Assembly: GCF_008042145.1 (NCBI RefSeq)
Contig: NZ_RDBH01000114.1
Span: forward strand, 12,335 to 48,588
Source of the DNA: Streptomyces sp. adm13(2018)
Lineage (GTDB): Bacteria; Actinomycetota; Actinomycetes; Streptomycetales; Streptomycetaceae
Direction of reading: 5' to 3'
DNA length: 36,254 nucleotides
Shown here in pieces: positions 30,675 to 36,254 of this stretch (positions within the stretch are counted from its first letter, which is position 1; each line of letters begins with the position of its first letter). A program made the translations under genes and the position numbers. The notes beneath the pieces are model-generated. The model made no database searches and was not told where the DNA came from. It worked only from the letters and a program-made list of their open reading frames with translations.

Positions 30675-31448
30675 CGCGGTGGAGCTCAGCCGGCCGGGAC
30701 CGGCGTCAGCGCGTCAGCGCTTGGCCACGAAGACGTGGGACGCGACCTCGGCGTCCAGCTCGGCCGCCTCGCCGCTGCTGCCGACCAGGATGCCGCCGGC
30801 GGACTCCGTCACCGACACCACGGAACCGGGCTGCACGCCCGCGCGCCGCAGCGTGTACATCAGCTGGGCGTCGGTCTGGATCGGCTCGCCGATCCGGCGG
30901 ACGACCACCGTCTTGCCCTCGCTCGCGTCCAGCTCGGCCAGCGACACCATCGAGTCGTCGAGGAAGGCCTCGGCCTCCGCCTTCTCGCCGAGCTCCTCCA
31001 GGCCGGGGATCGGGTTCCCGTACGGCGACTCCGTCGGGTGCCGCAGCAGCTCCAGGACGCGCCGCTCCACGGCCTCGCTCATCACGTGCTCCCAGCGGCA
31101 GGCCTCGGCGTGCACCTGCTCCCACTCCAGGCCGATCACGTCGACGAGCAGACACTCCGCCAGGCGGTGCTTGCGCATGACGCGGGTGGCGAGGCGGCGG
31201 CCCTCCTCGGTCAGCTCCAGGTGCCGGTCGCTGGCGACGGCCACCAGACCGTCGCGCTCCATCCGGGCCACCGTCTGGCTCACCGTGGGGCCGCTCTGGT
31301 CGAGCCGCTCGGCGATCCGGGCACGCATGGGGACCACACCTTCCTCCTCAAGCTCGAGGATGGTGCGGAGATACATCTCCGTTGTGTCGATCAGTCCGGA
31401 CATACGTGCCCCTCGATGAGTCGTGCGCTGGCCCTGCACCAATTCTGA
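30633..31448 (+). CDS. Antisense ORF across dmdR1 (possible Adm homologue)
   Basis: 271-codon frame antiparallel to the whole of dmdR1. In S. coelicolor an overlapping antiparallel gene, adm, was reported at this locus to affect siderophore and antibiotic production. The predicted product is His/Leu/Gln/Ala-rich with no recognisable domain, and no convincing ribosome site marks its start. Long antisense frames are common opposite high-GC genes because of third-position bias, so openness alone is weak evidence; the precedent is the main reason to list it. Confidence 0.25.
   Translation: MPRRTSDTTNGGTPRGGAQPAGTGVSASALGHEDVGRDLGVQLGRLAAAADQDAAGGLRHRHHGTGLHARAPQRVHQLGVGLDRLADPADDHRLALARVQLGQRHHRVVEEGLGLRLLAELLQAGDRVPVRRLRRVPQQLQDAPLHGLAHHVLPAAGLGVHLLPLQADHVDEQTLRQAVLAHDAGGEAAALLGQLQVPVAGDGHQTVALHPGHRLAHRGAALVEPLGDPGTHGDHTFLLKLEDGAEIHLRCVDQSGHTCPSMSRALALHQF
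30714..31403 (-). CDS. dmdR1: DtxR/IdeR-family iron-dependent regulator DmdR1
   Basis: 229 residues, the length of Streptomyces DmdR1. N-terminal winged HTH (DTTEMYLRTILELEEEGVVPMRARIAERLDQSGPTVSQTVARMERDGLV). The dimer/metal domain keeps all ligands at DtxR numbering: Met10, His79, Glu83, His98, Cys102, Glu105, His106. The C-terminal SH3-like domain is about 150-229. It represses siderophore (desferrioxamine) and iron-uptake genes when Fe2+ is bound. ATG 31403 follows GAGGGG. Divergent from the SIS gene, the order seen in S. coelicolor (SCO4394/SCO4393, from memory). A DasR-like site lies in the shared promoter region, while no iron box was found there. A long open antisense frame covers the gene. 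Confidence 0.95.
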   Translation of the reverse strand: MSGLIDTTEMYLRTILELEEEGVVPMRARIAERLDQSGPTVSQTVARMERDGLVAVASDRHLELTEEGRRLATRVMRKHRLAECLLVDVIGLEWEQVHAEACRWEHVMSEAVERRVLELLRHPTESPYGNPIPGLEELGEKAEAEAFLDDSMVSLAELDASEGKTVVVRRIGEPIQTDAQLMYTLRRAGVQPGSVVSVTESAGGILVGSSGEAAELDAEVASHVFVAKR

Positions 31449-31490
31449 CGCATCGCGCCGACAACCGGACCGCACCGGCCCCAGGCGGTA

Positions 31491-31516
31491 TTGACAGAGC
31501 AATGGTCCAGACCGCA
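31491..31516. promoter_or_regulatory. Promoter with DasR-like (dre) site between dmdR1 and SIS gene
   Basis: TTGACA (31491-31496) is followed by AATGGTCCAGACCGCA (31501-31516), which matches the dre consensus ACTGGTCTAGACCACT at 12 of 16 positions with the core TGGTC-x-AGACC intact. A weak CACCGT -10 follows (18-bp spacer). The repeat GACCGCACCG at 31468-31477 and 31510-31519 is also present. DasR control of dmdR1 by N-acetylglucosamine has been described in Streptomyces. Confidence 0.6.
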
Positions 31517-31587
31517 CCGTGATCGGCGACCAGGGCACGACCATGACACGACGGCGAACACGACGGCGACGAGAAGGAGCTTCTGGA

Positions 31588-32355
31588 ATGGGCGACAGCG
31601 CGGGCGAGAGCAAGCTGGCCGGACAGTTCTTCGACGCCGCGATCGGCCTGCTCCAGCAGGTCCGCGACGGCGACTCGGCCGAGATCTCCGCGGCCGGCGC
31701 CGCGATCGCCGAGGCCGTCGCCCACGGCAACCGGCTCTTCGCCTTCGGCGCGGGCCACTCCTCCCTCGCCGCCCAGGACGTCGTCTACCGGGCCGGCGGC
31801 CTCGCCCTGATGAACCTGCTCGTCGTCCCCGGCGTCGTCGGCGTCGACGTCATGCCGGCCACCCTCGGCTCCGCCCTCGAACGCGTCGACGGCCTCGCCG
31901 GGGCCGTACTGGACTCCTCCCCCGCCACCGCCGGGGACGTCCTGATCATCATCTCCCTCTCCGGGCGCAACGCCCTGCCCGTCGAGATGGCCATGAACGC
32001 CCGCGCGCTCGGCCTCACCGTCATCGGCGTCACGTCGGTGGCGTACGCGACGGAGACCAAGTCCCGGCACGTCTCGGGGACGTACCTCAAGGACCACTGC
32101 GACATCGTCCTCGACTCCCGGATCGCCGTCGGCGACGCGGAACTCACCCACGAGGGCATCGAGGCCCCCTTCGCGCCCGCCTCCACCGTCGTCACCAGCG
32201 CCCTCATGCAGGCCACGCTCGCCGCCGCGGCAGAGGACCTCGTCCGCCGCGGCATCGAGCCCCCGCTGCTGCGCTCCGGGAACGTCGACGGCGGCCACGA
32301 GTGGAACGGCCGCGTGATGACGGAGTACGGCGACCGGATCTTCTACCGGCACTGA
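31588..32355 (+). CDS. SIS-domain sugar isomerase-like protein
   Basis: 255 residues from ATG 31588, 8 bp after GAAGGAG. A single SIS (sugar isomerase) domain covers most of the protein: FAFGAGHSSLAAQDVVYRAGG (phosphosugar-binding turn), DVLIIISLSGRNALPVEMAMNARALGLTVIGVTS (S-x-S-G loop and following strand-helix), and SRIAVGDAELTHEGI near the C-terminal half. Resembles UPF0309/AgaS-like proteins that bind N-acetylhexosamine phosphates; the reaction is not established. Divergent from dmdR1 with a DasR-like site in between, fitting a role in amino-sugar metabolism or sensing. Its last 13 codons and downstream region form the left arm of a perfect 124-bp inverted repeat. Confidence 0.92.
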   Translation: MGDSAGESKLAGQFFDAAIGLLQQVRDGDSAEISAAGAAIAEAVAHGNRLFAFGAGHSSLAAQDVVYRAGGLALMNLLVVPGVVGVDVMPATLGSALERVDGLAGAVLDSSPATAGDVLIIISLSGRNALPVEMAMNARALGLTVIGVTSVAYATETKSRHVSGTYLKDHCDIVLDSRIAVGDAELTHEGIEAPFAPASTVVTSALMQATLAAAAEDLVRRGIEPPLLRSGNVDGGHEWNGRVMTEYGDRIFYRH

Positions 32356-32439
32356 TCGCGGACCGGCGCCGGTCTCGCACCGGCGCCGACCGCACGGGGC
32401 CCCGGGCCGCGGAGGAAGCGCCCGGGCCACGGCCGTACG
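32316..32439 (+). repeat. Left arm of a perfect 124-bp inverted repeat
   Basis: Begins within the SIS gene (codons for MTEYGDRIFYRH and stop) and runs through its downstream region. Every base is complementary to 32635-32512. Contains its own smaller palindrome GACCGGCGCCGGTC (32361-32374), likely part of the natural terminator of the SIS gene. Confidence 0.95.
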
Positions 32440-32511
32440 GCCGCCGGGGCCGGGGCCGTACGGTCGCCCAGGCCGGGTTCCGTACGACCGCCCCCCCGGC
32501 CCGACGCCGTA
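32440..32511. other. 72-bp spacer of the inverted repeat
   Basis: G/C-rich spacer containing repeated CCGTACG(G/A/T) motifs and internal CGGTCG (32461-32466)/CGACCG (32485-32490) complementarity, so it could itself fold. No gene. The whole unit plus flanks fills the 305 bp between the SIS stop (32355) and PAS gene stop (32661). Confidence 0.7.
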
Positions 32512-32635
32512 CGTACGGCCGTGGCCCGGGCGCTTCCTCCGCGGCCCGGGGCCCCGTGCGGTCGGCGCCGGTGCGAGACCGGCGCCGGTCCGCGATCAGT
32601 GCCGGTAGAAGATCCGGTCGCCGTACTCCGTCATC
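32512..32635 (-). repeat. Right arm of a perfect 124-bp inverted repeat
   Basis: Exact reverse complement of 32316-32439, so it carries a non-functional second copy of the last 13 SIS codons on the minus strand, 26 bp downstream of the convergent PAS gene stop. Sequence identity breaks sharply at both ends. Confidence 0.95.
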
Positions 32636-32660
32636 GTTCGTATACGGGCCCCGGCCCCGC

Positions 32661-33989
32661 CTAGCCCCGCTCCCCCAGGTCCAGTGACGCCGCCACCCGC
32701 GTGGCCACCGCCTCCGCGAAGACCGCGTCCTCCCGCTCGAACGGGCGGCGGCACGCCGCGCGCAGGAAGGTGACCACGCCGAGCGTGCGGCCCCGGGAGC
32801 GCAGGGTCACGCAGACCGCGTGCGCCGCGTCCGACGGCCACTGGTGGGCCTCCGCCCACACCTCCGCCGTGCGCCCGGCGCTCGCGCGGACCGTGCCCAC
32901 CCGGTCCCAGGCCTGGAGCGCCGGATGCCTCGGTCCGTACCGCAGGGGTATGCCGCCGCCCACCACCGGCGACACCGGGCCTGCCGCCGCCGCGGGGGTC
33001 GTCAGGGCCCGGGTCAGCCGCCGCTCGCCCGCGACCCGGTCGACCAGCGCGTGGTCCGCGAACCCGGCGAGCGCGAAGTCGAGCAGCACCGCGACCGCCT
33101 CCGCCGGGTCCTCGCACTCCGCGGCCGCCGCCCCCGCCCGGTGCAGCTGGCTCCACCGGAACCTCAGCCGGTCCGCCTCGCGCGCCGCGAGCCGCTCCTC
33201 CGTCACGTCCTGGAACAGCCAGGCCACGCCCAGCGGCACCGGCTCCTCCGCCATCGGCGAGGACAGCAGCAGGAAGCCGCTGCGCCAGCACCGCCGCCGC
33301 TCCTCCTCCCCGGAGTTCCGCAGCGTCACCCACACCTCGGCCGGCGCGGGCGGCGTGCCCTCCGCGAGGACGTGCTGGATCGCCGCCTCCAGCTCCTCCG
33401 CGCCGTGCACGACGACATCGCCCAGCGGCCGTCCGAGCAGGGCCGTGCGCCCGGTGCCGAACGCGCGGGCCGCGTGGCCGTTGACCATGGCGGGCCGCAG
33501 GTCGGCGTCGACCAGGACGACCCCCCAGGACGCGTCCTCGAACAGCGCCTCGCTGAGGGCGACCGACCGTTCCAGGTCGAGCTGGACGTGGACCTCGCTG
33601 AACGCGCAGTACACCCCGGCCGGAGCGCCGTCCGCGCCGCGGACCCCGGCGGCCTGGCTGCGCACGAGCACCCGGCCGCCGTCCTTGCGGAGCAGCGCCA
33701 GCTCGTGGACCTGCCGGCCGGGGCCCTTCATGACCCCCATCAGCCGCCGCAGGATGTCCTCGGCGTCGGCGCTGCGCGCCGCCCAGCCCTCGAACCCGCG
33801 CCGCCCTACCGCCTCCGCGGCGGACCAGCCGAGGATCCGCTCGGCCTCGCGGTTCCAGTGCGTGACCGTCCCGTCGGCGTCGAACGCGCAGAGCGCCGCG
33901 TCCATCCCGTCGAGCAGTGCGGCCAGCAGATCGGCCCCCGCTCCGGGAACGGAGGCGGTCGCGCTCGCGGACCCCGTGAAAGCACTCAT
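32661..33989 (-). CDS. PAS/GAF-domain sensory protein
   Basis: 442 residues from ATG 33989 (MSAFTGSASA); ATG 34004 in frame is an alternative. PAS domain 1 (about 22-130) has LLDGMDAALCAFDADGTVTHWNREAERILGWSAAEAVGRRGFEGW. PAS domain 2 (about 145-265) has LFEDASWGVVLVDADLRPAMVNGHAARAFGTGRTALLGRPLGDVV. The C-terminal third (about 285-438) reads like a GAF domain (ALQAWDRVGTVRASA, AVCVTLRSRGRTLGVVTFLRA, FEREDAVFAEAVATRVAASLDLGERG). No kinase, phosphatase or HTH output domain is visible, so the protein would signal by protein contact, or the output partner is elsewhere. It lies alone, convergent with the SIS gene across the inverted repeat. Confidence 0.87.
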   Translation of the reverse strand: MSAFTGSASATASVPGAGADLLAALLDGMDAALCAFDADGTVTHWNREAERILGWSAAEAVGRRGFEGWAARSADAEDILRRLMGVMKGPGRQVHELALLRKDGGRVLVRSQAAGVRGADGAPAGVYCAFSEVHVQLDLERSVALSEALFEDASWGVVLVDADLRPAMVNGHAARAFGTGRTALLGRPLGDVVVHGAEELEAAIQHVLAEGTPPAPAEVWVTLRNSGEEERRRCWRSGFLLLSSPMAEEPVPLGVAWLFQDVTEERLAAREADRLRFRWSQLHRAGAAAAECEDPAEAVAVLLDFALAGFADHALVDRVAGERRLTRALTTPAAAAGPVSPVVGGGIPLRYGPRHPALQAWDRVGTVRASAGRTAEVWAEAHQWPSDAAHAVCVTLRSRGRTLGVVTFLRAACRRPFEREDAVFAEAVATRVAASLDLGERG

Positions 33990-34168
33990 CCCGGCACCCC
34001 CCATACTTCCGCCATTCAACTGGAACGTGACGCAGAGCACAGCACCTTCACGGAAATCGTTGCACCGCGGAAACGCACGCGCACACGGGCACCGGGGCCG
34101 AGGCCGGCGCGGGGACCGGTGCGGGTACGCCAGCGGCATGTGCGCCGGTCAGGGCGCCGGGGCGGCGC

Positions 34169-34882
34169 TCAGGGCGCGAGCCGCTCCACCCGCCACGTAC
34201 CGCCGTCCGGGTCCCCTCCGGCGGCCGGGCCGCCGGTGTCCTCGGGGCTGCCCGCGCGGACGTACCGCAGCCGGTCGTGGAGCCGGTTCTCGTGCCCCTG
34301 CCAGAACTCGACCGCGTCCGGGACGACCCGGATGCCGCCCCACTCCGGCGGGACCGGGACCTGTGTGTCGCCGGGGTAGCGGGCGGCCAGTTCCTCGTAG
34401 CGGGCGAGGAGTTCCTCGCGGGAGGCGATCACCGAGGACTGGGGGCTCGCCCAGGCGCCGAGCTGGGAGCCGTGCGGGCGGGTCCTGAAGTAGGCGACGG
34501 TCTCGTCGCGGCCGATGCGCTCGGCCCGGCCCGTGACGACGACCTGGCGGGCCAGCGGGTGCCAGGGGAAGAGCAGCGCGGCGTACGGGTTGGCCGCCAG
34601 CTCCCGGCCCTTGCGGGAGTCGTAGTTGGTGAAGAAGACGAAGCCGGCCCGGTCGTAGTGCTTCAGGAGCACCGTGCGCGAGGACGGGCGGCCGTCGGCG
34701 GCGGCCGTGGAGACGACCATCGCGTTCGGCTCGTGGATCGCCGGGTTCGCGGCGGTGTCCTTGAACCAGCGGGTGAACTGCGCGATCGGTTCGGGCGCGA
34801 GGTCGGCGGTCGACAGCTCGTCGGTGCGGTACTGCTCGCGCATGTCCGCGGGATCCGGGGCGTCGTTCACGGGATCGGTCAC
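34169..34882 (-). CDS. pdxH: Pyridoxamine 5'-phosphate oxidase
   Basis: 237 residues, normal for PdxH, an FMN enzyme that oxidises PNP/PMP to pyridoxal 5'-phosphate. Visible FMN/substrate segments: [10 protein letters not shown] start of the conserved core, [59 protein letters not shown], then [15 protein letters not shown], and the C-terminal dimerisation/PLP region [15 protein letters not shown] ending [11 protein letters not shown] 34882 follows AGGATG and was chosen over upstream in-frame starts that extend past a non-conserved region. Divergent from the citrate synthase gene, an arrangement conserved in Streptomyces as I recall. Confidence 0.95.
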   Translation of the reverse strand: MTDPVNDAPDPADMREQYRTDELSTADLAPEPIAQFTRWFKDTAANPAIHEPNAMVVSTAAADGRPSSRTVLLKHYDRAGFVFFTNYDSRKGRELAANPYAALLFPWHPLARQVVVTGRAERIGRDETVAYFRTRPHGSQLGAWASPQSSVIASREELLARYEELAARYPGDTQVPVPPEWGGIRVVPDAVEFWQGHENRLHDRLRYVRAGSPEDTGGPAAGGDPDGGTWRVERLAP

Positions 34883-35050
34883 AGGGTCATCCTGCCGCAG
34901 CGGCCCAGTCTGCCCGGCACGGCGTGACGCCAATCCTTCCTCGCCGGATCGGTGGAGTGTGCCGGATGTCACGCTTCCCCGCATCATCGGAACCGTACAG
35001 ACTCTTGGGCTGGACGACTGTTGAATCCCCACGATCGCCCACCACTCGAT

Positions 35051-35060
35051 TGATCGATCA
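35051..35060. promoter_or_regulatory. Palindrome ahead of citrate synthase
   Basis: TGATCGATCA, a perfect 10-bp palindrome flanked by CGAT and TCGA, sits 19 bp before the ATG and just upstream of the AGAGGAG ribosome site. It could be an operator in the leader; unproven. Confidence 0.35.
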
Positions 35061-35079
35061 TCGATAGAGGAGCCGCCTG

Positions 35080-36180
35080 ATGTCCGACTTCGTACCCGGG
35101 CTCGAGGGAGTCGTCGCGTTCGAGACGGAGATCGCCGAACCCGACAAGGAGGGCGGCGCCCTCCGCTACCGCGGCGTCGACATCGAGGACCTCGTCGGCC
35201 ACGTCTCGTTCGGCAACGTCTGGGGTCTGCTCGTCGACGGCGCCTTCAACCCCGGCCTGCCCGCCGCCGAACCGTTCCCCATCCCCGTGCACTCCGGTGA
35301 CATCCGCGTCGACGTGCAGTCCGCCCTCGCGATGCTCGCGCCCGTGTGGGGCCTCAAGCCGCTCCTCGACATCTCCGCCGAGCAGGCCCGCGACGACCTC
35401 GCCCGCGCCGCCGTCATGGCGCTCTCGTACGTCGCCCAGTCCGCCCGCGGCCAGGGCCTGCCCATGGTCCCGCAGAGCGAGATCGACAAGGCCGAGTCCG
35501 TCGTCGAGCGCTTCATGATCCGCTGGCGCGGCGAGCCGGACCCGAAGCACGTCAAGGCCGTCGACGCCTACTGGACCTCGGCCGCCGAGCACGGCATGAA
35601 CGCCTCCACGTTCACCGCGCGCGTCATCGCCTCCACCGGCGCCGACGTGGCCGCCTCGCTCTCCGGCGCCGTCGGCGCCATGTCCGGCCCGCTGCACGGC
35701 GGCGCGCCGTCCCGCGTCCTCGGCATGATCGAGGAGATCGAGCGGACCGGCGACGCCACCGCGTACGTGAAGCAGGCCCTCGACAAGGGCGAGCGCCTCA
35801 TGGGCTTCGGCCACCGCGTCTACCGCGCCGAGGACCCCCGCGCGCGCGTGCTGCGGCGGACGGCCAAGGAGCTGGACGCCCCGCGCTACGAGGTGGCCGC
35901 GGCGCTGGAGAAGGCCGCCCTGGAGGAGCTGCACAACCGGCGCCCCGACCGCGTCCTGGCGACGAACGTCGAGTTCTGGGCGGCCATCGTCCTGGACTTC
36001 GCCGAGGTCCCGGCGCACATGTTCACGTCGATGTTCACGTGCGCGCGTACGGCCGGCTGGTCGGCGCACATCCTGGAGCAGAAGCGCACCGGCCGCCTGG
36101 TCCGCCCGTCCGCCCGCTACACCGGGCCGGGCCAGCGCGACCCGCGCGAGATCGAGGGCTACGGCGACATCGCGGGCTGA
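35080..36180 (+). CDS. Citrate synthase family protein (type 2, actinobacterial)
   Basis: 366 residues, the short type of bacterial citrate/2-methylcitrate synthases. Condenses acetyl-CoA (or propionyl-CoA) with oxaloacetate. Active-site segments are EHGMNAST (His171), [13 protein letters not shown] (His206) and [14 protein letters not shown] (His245, Arg246). The catalytic aspartate position of citrate synthases (N-V-D-F) reads N-V-E-F, giving Glu298, a conservative but unusual change. C-terminal [14 protein letters not shown] is typical. ATG 35080 follows AGAGGAG. Divergent from pdxH. Streptomyces carry more than one citrate synthase gene, and this one is unlikely to be the main TCA enzyme (inference). 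Confidence 0.93.
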   Translation: MSDFVPGLEGVVAFETEIAEPDKEGGALRYRGVDIEDLVGHVSFGNVWGLLVDGAFNPGLPAAEPFPIPVHSGDIRVDVQSALAMLAPVWGLKPLLDISAEQARDDLARAAVMALSYVAQSARGQGLPMVPQSEIDKAESVVERFMIRWRGEPDPKHVKAVDAYWTSAAEHGMNASTFTARVIASTGADVAASLSGAVGAMSGPLHGGAPSRVLGMIEEIERTGDATAYVKQALDKGERLMGFGHRVYRAEDPRARVLRRTAKELDAPRYEVAAALEKAALEELHNRRPDRVLATNVEFWAAIVLDFAEVPAHMFTSMFTCARTAGWSAHILEQKRTGRLVRPSARYTGPGQRDPREIEGYGDIAG

Positions 36181-36196
36181 TCCCGCCGCACCAGAA

Positions 36197-36254
36197 CGCG
36201 ACCCCGCCGGGACGGTCCGACCCGCACAGTCGGGACGGTCGCGGCGGGGTCGCG
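36197..36254 (+). terminator. Terminator hairpin after citrate synthase
   Basis: CGCGACCCCGCCG (36197-36209) and CGGCGGGGTCGCG (36242-36254) are perfect 13-bp arms; the loop has additional GTCCGAC/GTCGGGAC pairing. The window ends at the last base of the right arm, so the stem may be longer. Confidence 0.75.

Noticed and set aside
31404..31587. Iron box (DmdR1 operator) upstream of dmdR1
   Set aside because: No sequence close to TTAGGTTAGGCTCACCTAA was found in the intergenic region; the only clear palindrome is the DasR-like one.
32596..33333. 245-codon minus-strand frame ending MTEYGDRIFYRH
   Set aside because: It is a shifted frame of the PAS gene that reads into the right arm of the inverted repeat; the ending only mirrors the SIS C-terminus.
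1..36254. Secondary-metabolite cluster, prompted by several exporters and regulators
   Set aside because: No PKS, NRPS, terpene synthase, lanthipeptide or siderophore synthase gene is present.

Overview
This is a high-GC actinobacterial chromosome segment, almost certainly from a Streptomyces. The evidence is strong G/C bias at third codon positions, frequent GTG starts, many ATGA/GTGA/TGATG stop-start overlaps, and a gene content (DmdR1/IdeR-type iron regulator beside a SIS protein, PdxH beside a citrate synthase, PurU, STAS/ECF sigma pairs, a TPR regulator next to a Prim-Pol protein) that, as I recall it, matches the region around SCO4387-SCO4410 of S. coelicolor. No insertion sequence, integrase, CRISPR array, tRNA or rRNA was seen.

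Layout. (1) 1-5132: end of a flavin reductase, three MFS transporters and a GlxA-type AraC regulator. (2) 5199-14077: a catabolic block. One minus-strand unit is SDR > Zn alcohol dehydrogenase (> MFS). A plus-strand cyclase/hydrolase is divergent from it. A second minus-strand unit is amidohydrolase > acyl-CoA dehydrogenase > acyl-CoA dehydrogenase, divergent from an acyl-CoA synthetase. Both divergent promoter regions carry two copies of the same 17-bp palindrome (consensus TCTGACGGnCCGTCAGA), so the block looks like one regulon for breakdown of an activated carboxylic acid, with its regulator encoded elsewhere. An RsbW-like ATPase and a possible small ORF sit inside the block. (3) 14055-18031: STAS antagonist, ECF sigma factor translationally coupled to a zinc-binding anti-sigma/mycothiol-enzyme fusion, PurU, and a conserved small protein. 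(4) 18128-27619: solute-binding lipoprotein, Pro-rich membrane protein, TPR/HTH regulator with a BldD-like site, Prim-Pol-family protein, a two-gene ABC exporter, a GNAT, and an AhpD-fold protein that has lost its redox motif. (5) 27687-36254: secreted I36/FG-GAP protein, alpha/beta hydrolase, an apparent small RNA, DmdR1, SIS protein, PAS/GAF sensor, PdxH and a citrate synthase.

The most unusual items are a perfect 124-bp inverted repeat (72-bp spacer) that copies the 3' end of the SIS gene (32316-32635), the shared 17-bp operators, a promoter/three-hairpin/terminator unit at 30192-30333 that looks like a small RNA, a DasR-like site between dmdR1 and the SIS gene, an open antisense frame across dmdR1 (compare Adm), and several in-phase tandem repeats near promoters (3 x 20 bp, 4 x 22 bp, 4 x 21 bp).

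All functional assignments are by reading protein motifs; no database search was possible.
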